Assembly: GCF_003287275.1 (NCBI RefSeq)
Contig: NZ_QEVW01000001.1
Coordinates: 310,001-374,000 of the forward strand
Length of the DNA stretch: 64,000 bases
Source of the DNA: Paenibacillus taichungensis
GTDB taxonomy: Bacteria; Bacillota; Bacilli; Paenibacillales; Paenibacillaceae
Direction of reading: 5' to 3'
Shown here piece by piece: positions 9,677 through 19,251 of the stretch (within the stretch, counting starts at the first letter, position 1; every line of letters starts with the position of its first letter). A model generated the notes under the pieces. The model was not told where the DNA came from. It did not search any database and was given only the letters and a program-made list of their open reading frames with translations. The position numbers and the translations under genes are program-made.

Positions 9677-9863
9677 GGTGTTATACCTCCTTTATTCAGA
9701 GCAGATTGAGTATTGTACATCCTGTTCAATGGTGAGGTTGCACAATCCTGACACCTGTAGTTTGCGGCGCTATGTCCCAAGTTATGTGTGGAAGGATTCG
9801 TTAAATAGCGCTAGAAAGTTTCTTTCGTTATAATACAGTTATAGTTTGGAAGGAGTTGTACAC

Positions 9864-12233
9864 TTGGACACGAAAATTTTACAAACATTGGAATATCGCA
9901 AAATTTTAAATACATTGCAAAGCTTTGCCCAGACTACGATGGGAAAAAAGAAAGCGGAACAATTGGAACCGATCAGTGAACTGGAAGAAGTGAAGAGACT
10001 GCTCCAGCAAACCGATGAAGCTTTTACGTTTGATCGTCTGAAAGGCTCTCCATCTTTTGGGGGCATTGTGGATATTACCGCTTCGATCAAACGTGCCGAA
10101 ATAGGGGGCACGTTGAACCCGCATGAATTACTGGGAATTTCGAACACCACTTTGGCAGCCCGTCGATTGAAACGTCAGATCGCTGCACTCCACGATGATG
10201 AAAAAGTGGAATCCATTTTCTATATCAGTGATCAGTTATCTGAGCAAAAAACGCTTGAAGATGCGATTCGTATCTGTATTGACGACAATGCTGAAGTTTC
10301 AGACAGCGCGAGTGTAACACTGGCGCAGATTCGTCGTGAGCTGCGCGGCGGTGAAGCACGCATCCGTGAAAAACTGGATTCAATGATCCGTTCTTCTACG
10401 GTATCCAAAATGCTGCAGGACCAGCTGATTACAATTCGGGGGGACCGTTTCGTGATTCCCGTGAAATCGGAATATCGCTCGTACTTTGGTGGGATTGTAC
10501 ATGATCAATCCGGTTCGGGGGCAACGCTGTTTATTGAGCCAGAGTCCATCGTTGCGATGAATAACAAATTGCGCGAGACCCGAATCCGGGAAGAACGCGA
10601 AATTGAAGTGATTTTGCAGAAATTAACGGCACTTGTCAGTGAACAGGCAGAGTGGTTATTGTATGATGTTGACCTGCTGGGATCGCTCGATTTCATATTT
10701 GCCAAAGCACGTCTTGCCCGTGAATTGAAAGCCACATTGCCACGTATGAACGATCGCGGATTCATCAAGCTCAAAAAGGGACGCCATCCGCTGATCTCGA
10801 TTGAAAATGTGGTGCCAACTGACATTGAACTCGGCAACGATTATACGTCCATTATCGTAACGGGTCCAAACACAGGTGGTAAGACAGTAACGCTCAAAAC
10901 GATTGGGTTACTCAGCCTTATGGCGATGTCAGGTTTGTTCGTTCCGGCCGAAGACGGCAGCCAGCTATGCGTATTTGATGCGATTTATGCGGATATCGGT
11001 GACGAACAAAGTATTGAACAAAACTTGAGTACGTTCTCCAGTCATATGACGAATATCATTCGGATATTGAAGAACATGACGACCAAAAGTCTGGTGCTGC
11101 TCGACGAACTTGGGGCAGGTACCGACCCTGCAGAAGGTTCTGCGCTGGCGATCTCCATTCTGGAGCATATGCATCAGACCGGATGCCGCATGGTAGCAAC
11201 AACGCATTACAGTGAGCTGAAAGCTTACGCTTATGAGCGCAAAGGTGTTATTAATGCCAGCATGGAATTCGACGTTAACACACTGAGCCCTACCTACCGA
11301 CTGCTCGTTGGTGTGCCGGGACGGAGTAACGCGTTCGCAATTGCGGAGCGGCTGGGCCTGCCAGGATACATTCTGGATTACGCCCGTGGCGAAGTGAAAG
11401 AGGAAGATCAGCGCGTAGAGCATATGATTGCTTCCCTGGAAGAAAACCGGCTTACTGCGGAGCAAGAACGTGAGAGTGCAGAGCGTTTGCGCCAAGATAT
11501 GGAGAAATTGCGCAGCCGTCATCAAGCCGAACTGGAGAAGTTGGAACAGCAGCGTGACCGACGCATTGAAAAAGCGGAAGAAGATGCCCGCAACATTGTA
11601 GACAAGGCAAGAGCGGAAGCTGAGAAGATTATAGCCGATCTTCGCCAGCTCGCCATGGAAGAAGGCGCATCCGTGAAGGAGCACAAACTTATTGCTGCTC
11701 GCAAACAACTGGATGAAGCTGAACCTGAGAAACGCAAGAAGACAGTTAAACGTACTCCAACGGCAACGAAGTCTCGGGCCATCGGACCGGGCGATGAAGT
11801 TCTTGTCTACAGTTTGAATCAAAAAGGTCATGTGGTGGAGATGTCAGGCACCAAGGATGCCATGGTTCAATTGGGAATCATGAAAATGAAAGTATCCCTG
11901 AATGACCTTGAATTACAGCAGTCTGCCCCATCAGAATCCAAACCGAAGCAGAAACCGGTAACTGGTGTGAAACGAACTCGCGATGACAATGTGAAAAGTG
12001 AACTGGATCTGCGGGGGACGAATCTGGAAGAAGCCCTGATGGAGACAGATCGTTTTATTGATGAAGCTTTCCTTGCTAATCTGGGTCAGGTTTATATTAT
12101 CCACGGAAAAGGAACAGGAATTTTGCGTTCCGGTATTCAGGATTACCTGCGTAAGCATAGACATATAAAAAGTTACCGGCTGGGCAATTACGGAGAAGGC
12201 GGAAACGGTGTGACCGTCGCAGAATTGGAATAG
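9864..12233 (+). CDS. mutS2: Endonuclease MutS2
   Basis: MutS family ATPase/nuclease. In Bacillus it acts on collided ribosomes and it has been linked to recombination control. The order is an N-terminal clamp and lever helices, an ATPase with Walker A GPNTGGKT (around residue 335) and LLDELGAGTDP, a long coiled-coil KOW-linker region, and a C-terminal Smr nuclease domain (LDLRG and HGKGTG motifs). It lacks the mismatch-recognition domain of MutS1. I chose TTG at 9864 because GGAAGGAG sits 8 bases upstream and the length of 789 matches the family. A TTG at 9846 would lie in front of that site. Confidence 0.96.
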   Translation: MDTKILQTLEYRKILNTLQSFAQTTMGKKKAEQLEPISELEEVKRLLQQTDEAFTFDRLKGSPSFGGIVDITASIKRAEIGGTLNPHELLGISNTTLAARRLKRQIAALHDDEKVESIFYISDQLSEQKTLEDAIRICIDDNAEVSDSASVTLAQIRRELRGGEARIREKLDSMIRSSTVSKMLQDQLITIRGDRFVIPVKSEYRSYFGGIVHDQSGSGATLFIEPESIVAMNNKLRETRIREEREIEVILQKLTALVSEQAEWLLYDVDLLGSLDFIFAKARLARELKATLPRMNDRGFIKLKKGRHPLISIENVVPTDIELGNDYTSIIVTGPNTGGKTVTLKTIGLLSLMAMSGLFVPAEDGSQLCVFDAIYADIGDEQSIEQNLSTFSSHMTNIIRILKNMTTKSLVLLDELGAGTDPAEGSALAISILEHMHQTGCRMVATTHYSELKAYAYERKGVINASMEFDVNTLSPTYRLLVGVPGRSNAFAIAERLGLPGYILDYARGEVKEEDQRVEHMIASLEENRLTAEQERESAERLRQDMEKLRSRHQAELEKLEQQRDRRIEKAEEDARNIVDKARAEAEKIIADLRQLAMEEGASVKEHKLIAARKQLDEAEPEKRKKTVKRTPTATKSRAIGPGDEVLVYSLNQKGHVVEMSGTKDAMVQLGIMKMKVSLNDLELQQSAPSESKPKQKPVTGVKRTRDDNVKSELDLRGTNLEEALMETDRFIDEAFLANLGQVYIIHGKGTGILRSGIQDYLRKHRHIKSYRLGNYGEGGNGVTVAELE

Positions 12234-12305
12234 CCCGACCAGGAATCAAAGAAGTTCTGCCGCCTGACTGAGTTCAGGCAGCAGAATGGGGAAGGGGAAC
12301 GGTGA

Positions 12306-12725
12306 GTGAAAGGGACGATTGACGAATTGCTGTCTCATCCCTTGGGGATGGTGCTCGGATTTTTCTCCGTAGCGATTATGGAGCTGCTTGTATTTCTGGC
12401 TTGCTTTGAACTGGTGACCAAGTACAAATGCTGGCATGAAATCAAGAAGGGCAATGTGGCGGTTGCGATGGCTACAGGAGGAAAAATCTTTGGAATCTGC
12501 AACGTGCTTCATTTTTGCATTCAGGCCAAATCATCGGTGTATGAAGCTATGACATGGTCATTTGTAGGGTTTGTCCTTCTGCTCATTGCCTATTTTCTAT
12601 TCGAGTTTCTGACACCGGTTTTCTCCATTGACAAGGAGATTGAAGCGGATAACCGGGCCGTTGGATTGATATCCATGATTATTTCCGTCTCGTTGTCATT
12701 TGTTATTGGCGCGAGCATCATGTAG
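12306..12725 (+). CDS. DUF350 family membrane protein
   Basis: 139 residues with four predicted membrane segments in two repeated pairs, typical of DUF350 proteins, whose function is unknown. The GTG start is preceded by GAAGGGGAA. It begins about 70 bases after mutS2 with no clear terminator between, and a tiny membrane-peptide gene follows 11 bases downstream. The three may be co-transcribed. Confidence 0.8.
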   Translation: MKGTIDELLSHPLGMVLGFFSVAIMELLVFLACFELVTKYKCWHEIKKGNVAVAMATGGKIFGICNVLHFCIQAKSSVYEAMTWSFVGFVLLLIAYFLFEFLTPVFSIDKEIEADNRAVGLISMIISVSLSFVIGASIM

Positions 12726-12736
12726 GGGGACCTTTC

Positions 12737-12817
12737 ATGAAAATATTGATACGGATTCTGTTTGCTGCATCGATTGTATTTTTTGCCATCGGCGTCATTT
12801 ATGTGTTAAATACATGA
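12737..12817 (+). CDS. 26-residue single-span membrane peptide
   Basis: ATG at 12737 with an AGGGGGA Shine-Dalgarno six bases upstream encodes 26 residues: a short basic N-terminus (MKILIR), one hydrophobic helix and a short polar end (YVLNT). It fits between the DUF350 gene and the zinc-ribbon gene with operon-like spacing. The ribosome-binding site and amphipathic design support a real small protein. No family is recognised. Confidence 0.6.
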   Translation: MKILIRILFAASIVFFAIGVIYVLNT

Positions 12818-12845
12818 TTATTTGAAAGAGAAAGGTTGATTCAAT

Positions 12846-13412
12846 ATGGAACCAACAGTATGTCCATGGTGCCACACCGAGATTGTATGGGATGAGGAGC
12901 TAGGTCCTGAAGAAGAATGCCCTTACTGTCACAATGAGTTAAAGGGATATCGTACACTAAACATCAATATCGGTGATGAAGAGAACAATGAAGCCGAGGA
13001 AGACATCTATGATATGGATGATGTTGAGGACGATGAACAAACTACGGATCTGGCCAATCTATGGGGAGATGAAGTAGAGCTGAAATTGCCGGAGCTTCGT
13101 ACATTGACGAAGTATGCGGATGAGGGCAATGATCTGATTCAATACGAAGAAGGCGTGGAGAAGCAGCTTGATTTGCAGGAAGAGGTTCCGGAATGCCCAC
13201 ACTGCCGTGAATTCATGATCCTCACGGGTACACAGAAGGCAAGCAAGGATACGTTCAATCCAGTTGCTAATGCCGTTACTGGTACGGATTCGTTGCTTGA
13301 TGCACCGTTCTCTGTACAAATGTATGTATGCTCAGGCTGCTTCCAGGTTCAATATAACCTGTCCGAGGATGATCGTCTGCGTCTGATCCAGAATTTGAGT
13401 GCGCGGAAATAA
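12846..13412 (+). CDS. Zinc-ribbon protein of unknown function
   Basis: 188 residues. The N-terminus has a zinc ribbon (CPWCH, then CPYCH about 20 residues on), followed by a strongly acidic linker (residues about 45-65). A second cysteine set follows (CPHCREF near 118, CSGC near 163). This suggests two metal sites or one split site. The ATG follows AGAAAGG. The product is probably cytoplasmic. I do not recognise a characterised family. Confidence 0.8.
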   Translation: MEPTVCPWCHTEIVWDEELGPEEECPYCHNELKGYRTLNINIGDEENNEAEEDIYDMDDVEDDEQTTDLANLWGDEVELKLPELRTLTKYADEGNDLIQYEEGVEKQLDLQEEVPECPHCREFMILTGTQKASKDTFNPVANAVTGTDSLLDAPFSVQMYVCSGCFQVQYNLSEDDRLRLIQNLSARK

Positions 13413-13538
13413 GGGAGCATATCGCTCTGAAAATATAATATTCCGGAAATTCATCATGTTTTCCTTCTGCTTGGGGTACGTTAACCCTGAGACCTTGCCT
13501 GTGAAGTGCTGACTTCAGGTGGAATAAGGAGGGAGCAG

Positions 13539-14753
13539 ATGAAGATTTCTCTGGGCCGACAATCCATTCTGCTACTAGGCGTGAATGGATTGTTTGTGTT
13601 AGCCGGAGCTTTGTCGGGGACGTTTCTGAATGTGTATCTATGGAAAAGCCGTCCGGACTACGCCATGCTTGGATGGTTCACGATAAGCCAGCAAATTGCA
13701 CTGGGACTCACATTTTGGCTAGCGGGAAAGTGGGTCAAGGAACATAACAAAATGAGTGCGTTGCGATTGGGAACGGCCTTGTCAGGTATTTTTTACATGC
13801 TTGTGTTATGGGCCGGGCCAAAAGCGGTTGACTGGATATGGCCTCTGGGGATTTTGTTTGGGTGTGCACTGGGATTGTTCTGGATTGCGTTCAATGTGGT
13901 TTATTTTGAGGTGACTGACCGGGAGAATCGGGACCTGTTCAATGGTTGGGTGGGTTTACTGGGTTCGATGACAGGTATTATCGGCCCTTGGTTCTCAGGT
14001 CTGATTATTTCACGAATGGTTGATAATTCGGGTTATCGCCTTATTTTCACAGTGTCATTGGTCATATATGTGATTGCCGTTGTGTTCAGTTTTTTTCTGA
14101 AAAAAAGGGAGGTCAGCGGCACATACCGCTGGTCTGAACCTTGGCGACAGCTATCTGCTAAAGATAGCGCATGGAGGCCGCTTGGTATGGGACTGTTTGC
14201 ACAAGGCGTGCGGGAAGGGGTATTTGCCTTTCTCATTGCATTGCTCGTCTATGTGGCAACTAAGCAGGAATATAAGCTAGGGCAGTTCTCACTAATTACT
14301 TCTGCCGTAGCACTGGTGAGTTACTGGGCCGCAGGAAAATGGTTTAAGCCGCAATACAGGTCCAAGGGAATGTTAGCCGGAGCGATATTGTTATTCATCG
14401 TGTTGATTCCGCTATTATGGAAGGTCAGCTATGGTACGCTTTTAATTATGGGGATTGGGTCTGCCTTGTCGATGCCGTTGTATATTTTGCCGATGATTTC
14501 GGCAGGATTCGACCTGATGGGTACGAGCGGCGAAAATGTAGAGAAAAGAGTTGAACTTGTCGTATTAAGGGAGCTTTGTTTAATGGTCGGTCGTTTATTT
14601 GGCCTTGCCGTATTTATTCTCACGGTCATGAACGGTCCTTCGTTACAAATGTTAACCTGGCTTATTGTGACGCTTGGAGCTTTCCCGCTCATCGGATGGA
14701 TATTTATGCGCAAATTGCTAGTGCATCCGGATCAGCAAGAATCCTCTGTATAG
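13539..14753 (+). CDS. MFS transporter
   Basis: 404 residues with about 12 hydrophobic segments, the usual major facilitator topology. The ATG at 13539 has AAGGAGGGAG just upstream. The substrate cannot be inferred. It is a single gene with a strong shared terminator on its right. Confidence 0.85.
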   Translation: MKISLGRQSILLLGVNGLFVLAGALSGTFLNVYLWKSRPDYAMLGWFTISQQIALGLTFWLAGKWVKEHNKMSALRLGTALSGIFYMLVLWAGPKAVDWIWPLGILFGCALGLFWIAFNVVYFEVTDRENRDLFNGWVGLLGSMTGIIGPWFSGLIISRMVDNSGYRLIFTVSLVIYVIAVVFSFFLKKREVSGTYRWSEPWRQLSAKDSAWRPLGMGLFAQGVREGVFAFLIALLVYVATKQEYKLGQFSLITSAVALVSYWAAGKWFKPQYRSKGMLAGAILLFIVLIPLLWKVSYGTLLIMGIGSALSMPLYILPMISAGFDLMGTSGENVEKRVELVVLRELCLMVGRLFGLAVFILTVMNGPSLQMLTWLIVTLGAFPLIGWIFMRKLLVHPDQQESSV

Positions 14754-14756
14754 GGA

Positions 14757-14802
14757 AAAGGGTACAGTCCAGGATCTGAATCCTGAGCTGTACCCTTATT
14801 TA
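14757..14802. terminator. Bidirectional terminator
   Basis: AAGGGTACAG and CTGTACCCTT arms with inner AGGAT/ATCCT pairing lie between the convergent MFS and FAD oxidoreductase genes. T/A-rich sequence flanks both sides. Confidence 0.8.
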
Positions 14803-14815
14803 TTTGAAATGTTGC

Positions 14816-16036
14816 TTACACAGGAGACGGTTTACTCGTTCTCGTTAATGAAAAAAGTTCCATATCGCCATTCTCAACTCCTGTAACAGCATCGGCCAGA
14901 ATAGAAGCAGCGAACATGCTGTACACTGTCCCGTTACCGCCATAACCCTCGAGAAAATAAGAATGCGGGTATTCAGGATGTGGTCCGATAAACGGAAGAC
15001 CGTCATTTGTATTTCCAAACACGGCACCCCAGGCATAATCAACTTCAAGATTCTCCAGTGGGAAATAAGATCGTACTTCTTCAAGGAGTGTATCTCCGCG
15101 GTGCTTTACCCGAATCTCACGCTGATCTTCCCGTGGTGTCTCTTCATCCAGACCCCCAGCAATGATCCTTCCGTCTGGTGTGGTTCTCATATACAGGTAA
15201 GGGCGTGCTGTCTCCCAGATTAGGCTGTGCTCATACCATTCCTTTAGGTCCGGCAACGGCTTAGTAGCAATAGCATACGTGGTTTGCAGGTAGGCTCCTT
15301 TATCCTTTTTGATGGTCTGCGTCTCATAACCGGCAGCAAAAATAACCTTGCTGGCCCGGATTTTTCCACCTGAAGTATGACAGAGTACACCATCATCATC
15401 GAATTCACAATGTATCATCTCAGTTTGTCCATAGATTCGTGCTCCTCGTTTACTTGCTGATTCAAATAAGGCATGAACAAAGCGATACGGGTTCACTTCA
15501 GCATCCCCCAACGTGTATAGTGCGCCAGGTTTGTTGAAGGGGAAATGGCTTCCGATTTGATTGGAATTCCACAGTTCAGCTTCAAAGCCATAATGCTTCA
15601 ACGTTTGATATTCTTCCTCCAGCATGGCTACATCATCAATGCTACTGGCAAAACAGAGACTGGTCCGAGGAATAAACCAGGGATCGGTATCCAGCCTGTC
15701 CGCAATTTGTGTGAGCTTCTGCATGGCTTCACGACATAGTTCATAGAAACGCACGCCTGTCTTTTCGCCAAAGGTATGGATACAGGAGGTCAAAGTTTTG
15801 TCATTTGTGTACTGTAAAAGACCTGTGTTGGCTGAACTGCTACCGTGCGCGATCTTTCTCTTATCTATAACAACCGTATTAACTCCACGCTCCGTAAGCA
15901 ATTCGGAAGTCAGTGCGCCCCCCATACCTCCGCCTATGATCAAGCAGTCACAGAAAATGTCGGTTTGTAGCGAGGGATAGGTGGATTTTGGATTAAAAGT
16001 GGAAGGCCAGAAAGGTGTACCATAGACCAGATCCAT
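14816..16036 (-). CDS. FAD-dependent oxidoreductase (DAO family)
   Basis: 406 residues. The Rossmann FAD motif CLIIGGGMGGALTSELL lies near the N-terminus and a C-terminal FAD-binding GYGGNGTVYS segment near the end, as in glycine/sarcosine and gamma-glutamylputrescine oxidases. It likely oxidises an amine or amino acid with oxygen. The substrate is not evident. I chose the ATG at 16036 because GAAGGAG lies 9 bases before it, whereas the ATG at 16045 directly abuts that site. Confidence 0.85.
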   Translation of the reverse strand: MDLVYGTPFWPSTFNPKSTYPSLQTDIFCDCLIIGGGMGGALTSELLTERGVNTVVIDKRKIAHGSSSANTGLLQYTNDKTLTSCIHTFGEKTGVRFYELCREAMQKLTQIADRLDTDPWFIPRTSLCFASSIDDVAMLEEEYQTLKHYGFEAELWNSNQIGSHFPFNKPGALYTLGDAEVNPYRFVHALFESASKRGARIYGQTEMIHCEFDDDGVLCHTSGGKIRASKVIFAAGYETQTIKKDKGAYLQTTYAIATKPLPDLKEWYEHSLIWETARPYLYMRTTPDGRIIAGGLDEETPREDQREIRVKHRGDTLLEEVRSYFPLENLEVDYAWGAVFGNTNDGLPFIGPHPEYPHSYFLEGYGGNGTVYSMFAASILADAVTGVENGDMELFSLTRTSKPSPV

Positions 16037-16132
16037 TAGAAACATCTCCTTCGTGATTACGTTTGTATACTTTTGAGTGACCGGGTTAACAATAATTGCG
16101 CATAAACTTTATGCCAAGGAGGTCAACGAAAC

Positions 16133-16366
16133 ATGCAGAATCAATCCATGCAAGCGCTGAGTCCCAAGGAATTGAATTATATTGCGGATTCAATAACCAA
16201 TGAAGAACTGCTGATCAAACAGTGTGCTGCCACAGCTTCCATCTCACATAATCCGCAAATTCAGCAGGCATTAAATCACTATGTTCGTTCCCATGAACAG
16301 CATCTGAACACGCTTGTCAATGCTTTGCAACAACATCAATCTATTGCTCCAACACAAGCACAGTAA
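16133..16366 (+). CDS. Small CotF-like spore coat-associated protein
   Basis: 77 helical, Gln-rich residues with the pattern LSPKELNYIADSITNEELLIKQC found in CotF-related coat proteins, which have ferritin-like helical folds. The ATG follows AAGGAGG. It is immediately upstream of a full CotF-domain gene, suggesting joint expression in the mother cell. I did not find a convincing sigma-K promoter. Confidence 0.75.
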   Translation: MQNQSMQALSPKELNYIADSITNEELLIKQCAATASISHNPQIQQALNHYVRSHEQHLNTLVNALQQHQSIAPTQAQ

Positions 16367-16401
16367 TTGAACCCGAATCTAACCGTATAGGAGGAAACTT
16401 T

Positions 16402-16797
16402 GTGTATTCTCAATCTTTATCATCTAATGGATCATTTATGCAGGAGCAGGATTTGTTGAAGTCGATTCTTGCGGATTTAAGACGAACCGCGCGCGAATAT
16501 ACGACAGCAACTACCGAAGCTTCCTGTCCTATTACACGTCGGATGTTTACAGACTTGACCAATGATACACTCCGTTTACAAGGTGAGCTGTTCAATGTGA
16601 TGCAGCAGAACAACATGTATTCGGTAGGTTCGAAGGCTCTGCGCCAGGATGTGGACAAGCAGATTCAATCGGCCCACCAGACCCAACAGAAATGTCAACA
16701 GTTCATTCAGGAAAAGAATACACAGACGAGTGCTTATAGCCAAGCGCCTAATGTACCCCAGCATCAACCGAATTACGGTAACCCTTATTACATGTAA
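16402..16797 (+). CDS. CotF-family spore coat protein
   Basis: 131 residues with a CotF domain (QEQDLLKSILADLRRTAREY and the TEASCPITRRMFTDLT segment), then a Gln-rich tail ending in a Tyr/Pro/Asn-rich stretch typical of coat proteins. The GTG start follows AGGAGGAA. It lies 35 bases after the related small gene and ends before a terminator, giving a two-gene spore coat unit. Confidence 0.88.
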   Translation: MYSQSLSSNGSFMQEQDLLKSILADLRRTAREYTTATTEASCPITRRMFTDLTNDTLRLQGELFNVMQQNNMYSVGSKALRQDVDKQIQSAHQTQQKCQQFIQEKNTQTSAYSQAPNVPQHQPNYGNPYYM

Positions 16798-16841
16798 CCT
16801 TTGTCATTATGGTTTGAAGCAGGTACTGTTGCAGACCATAC

Positions 16842-16877
16842 CACCGCTTGCCCGAATTCAGGGCGGGCGGTTTTTGT
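16842..16877 (+). terminator. Terminator of the CotF-like pair
   Basis: CCGC-TTGCCC and GGGC-GGGCGG arms surround a GAATTCA loop, followed by TTTTTG. Confidence 0.85.
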
Positions 16878-16955
16878 CTTTGCATGATCGTTGAATTCAT
16901 GTAATATAAGTATTAATTCATTTTCAGGAACCTGGATGACGCTGGAGGGAAAGAC

Positions 16956-17456
16956 ATGAAGGATCTGAACGATCTGCAATTAAAAGTTCTGGATTTGTTG
17001 AAGGAAGACGCGAGAAGGACTCCCGCACTGCTGTCGACGCTGCTGGGGGAGTCGGAAGATAAGATCAAGAACGCCGTGGCCCAGCTTGAACAGGACCACG
17101 TGATTGTGAAATACGCAACCGTTGTGAACTGGAGCAAGATTGATGATGAGAAAGTAACAGCCTTGATTGAAGTACAGATTACGCCTGAGCGTGGTCGTGG
17201 CTTCGAAGGAATCGCTGAACGCATTTATCTGTATCCGCAAGTGAAATCGGTATATCTCATGTCAGGTGCATATGATCTGCTCGTGGAAGTAGAAGGTGGC
17301 AACCTGCGTGAAGTCGCTAATTTTGTATCGGAGAAATTGTCTCCGATTGACTCTGTACTTTCAACCAAAACGAATTTTATTCTAAAAAAATATAAACAGG
17401 ACGGGATTATTTTTGAAGACCATCAGGAAGACAACCGTCTCATGATCTCGCCGTAA
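16956..17456 (+). CDS. alaR: Lrp/AsnC-family regulator (AlaR-like)
   Basis: 166 residues: an N-terminal winged helix-turn-helix (about 5-55) and a C-terminal RAM/ACT-like ligand domain (about 70-150). The ATG has a GGAGGG site. It ends 13 bases before an aminotransferase gene. The same order, regulator then aminotransferase, is found in B. subtilis alaR-alaT (yugG-yugH), where AlaR activates alanine transaminase expression. The gene name rests on this context plus domain type. Confidence 0.85.
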   Translation: MKDLNDLQLKVLDLLKEDARRTPALLSTLLGESEDKIKNAVAQLEQDHVIVKYATVVNWSKIDDEKVTALIEVQITPERGRGFEGIAERIYLYPQVKSVYLMSGAYDLLVEVEGGNLREVANFVSEKLSPIDSVLSTKTNFILKKYKQDGIIFEDHQEDNRLMISP

Positions 17457-17469
17457 AGGAAGATGCGTC

Positions 17470-18678
17470 ATGATAGTGAATGAACAGACAACAGGAAACA
17501 ACAAGAAAATGACTTCGTACCTGGCACCATTGGTTCAACAGATACCGCCATCAGGCATACGCAAATTTTTTGATCTGGTTGGCGATAACAAAGATATCAT
17601 CACACTGGGTGTAGGAGAACCGGACTTTGTAACACCATGGCATATGCGTGAAGCTTGTGTGTACTCACTCGAAAGAGGAATGACCAGTTACACTTCCAAT
17701 GCAGGTATGCCGAAACTGAGGGAAGCCATTAGTGAGTATCTGGATACTCAGTTTGATACCAAGTATGATCCAAAGGACGAAATTATCGTTACCGTTGGTG
17801 GGAGTGAAGCCATTGATCTGGCGTTGCGTGCATTGATCGTACCCGGTGACGAAATTCTGATTCCAGAACCTTCGTATGTGGCATATTCACCGATCGCTTC
17901 GATTGGTGGAGGCATACCGGTTGGTGTAGAAACGTATGCGAAGGATCAGTTTAAACTGACAGCCGAGGCGCTGGAAGCGGGAATTACTCCGAAGTCCAAG
18001 GTTCTTATTCTATGTTATCCTAGCAATCCTACAGGTGCCATCATGACTTATGAAGAATGGCTGCCTATTGCTGAAGTGATCAAAAAGCATGATCTGATCG
18101 TCATTGCGGATGAGATTTATGCTGAGCTGACATATACGCAAAAACATGTTAGTTTCGCTTCGATTCCGGATATGAAGGAACGAACGATTTTGGTTAGTGG
18201 GTTTTCCAAGGCTTTTGCAATGACAGGCTGGCGGATCGGGTATATGTGCGGACATCCTGAACTAATTGCAGCCATGCTCAAAATTCATCAATATACGGTG
18301 ATGTGTGCACCTGCCATGGGACAGGTGGCCGCGCTTGAGGCATTGACAAATGGTTTGGGTGAGAAGGATAGAATGGTTGAATCCTATAATCAGCGCAGAC
18401 GCCTTATTGTGCAGGGTTTTAGAGATATCGGGCTGGACTGTCATGAACCCCAGGGAGCATTTTATGCATTTCCAAGTATCCAGAAGACGGGGCTGAGTTC
18501 GGATCTTTTTGCTGAGCGTTTGCTAACGGAAAATAAAGTGGCAGCTGTTCCGGGTAATGTATTTGGTCCACAAGGTGAAGGATTTCTTCGTTGTTCCTAT
18601 GCAACATCGGTGACCCAATTGAATGAAGCGTTGGAACGAATCGGAAACTTTGTTTACAAACTGCAAAAAGAGGTTTAA
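17470..18678 (+). CDS. alaT: Class I/II PLP aminotransferase (AlaT-like)
   Basis: 402 residues, fold type I aminotransferase in the cytoplasm. It carries the GVGEPDFVTP and CYPSNPTGA motifs, the ADEIYAEL segment and the PLP-binding lysine in SGFSKAFAMTGWRIGY. The adjacent Lrp-type regulator supports an alanine transaminase role as in B. subtilis AlaT, but related enzymes act on aromatic or other amino acids. The ATG follows AAAGGAAG. Confidence 0.85.
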   Translation: MIVNEQTTGNNKKMTSYLAPLVQQIPPSGIRKFFDLVGDNKDIITLGVGEPDFVTPWHMREACVYSLERGMTSYTSNAGMPKLREAISEYLDTQFDTKYDPKDEIIVTVGGSEAIDLALRALIVPGDEILIPEPSYVAYSPIASIGGGIPVGVETYAKDQFKLTAEALEAGITPKSKVLILCYPSNPTGAIMTYEEWLPIAEVIKKHDLIVIADEIYAELTYTQKHVSFASIPDMKERTILVSGFSKAFAMTGWRIGYMCGHPELIAAMLKIHQYTVMCAPAMGQVAALEALTNGLGEKDRMVESYNQRRRLIVQGFRDIGLDCHEPQGAFYAFPSIQKTGLSSDLFAERLLTENKVAAVPGNVFGPQGEGFLRCSYATSVTQLNEALERIGNFVYKLQKEV

Positions 18679-18753
18679 TAGGGATTAGAAGCCTTTGAAA
18701 GATATGAACATTTTTCAAACTAGAAAAAAATAACTTTCTTTTACAAAATATTG

Positions 18754-18762
18754 TGATATAAT
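18754..18762 (+). promoter_or_regulatory. Extended -10 promoter of the Spo0E-like gene
   Basis: TGATATAAT is a TGn-extended, perfect -10 box about 60 bases before the TTG start. No convincing -35 box is present, as is common for extended -10 promoters. Confidence 0.5.
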
Positions 18763-18823
18763 TTCAATTTGAAATATGTTTTTCTTGTATTTGGAAACTA
18801 ATTTTTCCAAGGAGGGGTTGGCT

Positions 18824-19090
18824 TTGTTTTGTGTTGAATATGATTTACCGACTAATCGTGGGCATTATTTGGCAGAAGGCGATCATGGCGACCGATGGTC
18901 GGTGAAACCGGATCACGCATCTTTGCATAACGTTTCCTTGGAAGATGAGATCCATATGCTACGCCGCAAGATGGAACAGATATTCCTTGAAGAGAAATCA
19001 TTCACATCCGATATTGTAATTGAAATTAGCAGTTTGCTAGATTTGAAGATTAATGAATACATGAAGGCTAATCCGATTAAGGGAAAGTAA
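18824..19090 (+). CDS. Spo0E-like aspartyl-phosphate phosphatase
   Basis: About 88 residues. The C-terminal half carries the Spo0E helix hairpin with the SxxLD-type signature (SSLLDLKINEYM). Family members dephosphorylate Spo0A-P and delay sporulation. The TTG at 18824 lies 8 bases after AAGGAGG, while earlier in-frame codons lie in front of that site. An N-terminal extension of about 40 residues (CVEYDLPTNRGHY and onward) precedes the Spo0E part, longer than usual. Confidence 0.8.
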   Translation: MFCVEYDLPTNRGHYLAEGDHGDRWSVKPDHASLHNVSLEDEIHMLRRKMEQIFLEEKSFTSDIVIEISSLLDLKINEYMKANPIKGK

Positions 19091-19130
19091 TTTTTCGTTG
19101 TATCGAAACGTTACGCATATGCAGTTAAAC

Positions 19131-19158
19131 GAAGACCCCGGGGGGGTCTTTTTTTTGA
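19131..19158 (+). terminator. Terminator of the Spo0E-like gene
   Basis: AGACCCC and GGGGTCT form a compact stem followed by a run of eight T. Confidence 0.85.
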
Positions 19159-19251
19159 TATATGATCAGATTGCTTCGGATTGGCAGGGGTATTTTTTTG
19201 CGTGGAACAATTGTGATATATTGTACATAGGAGACTAAAGGGGGAACTGGA

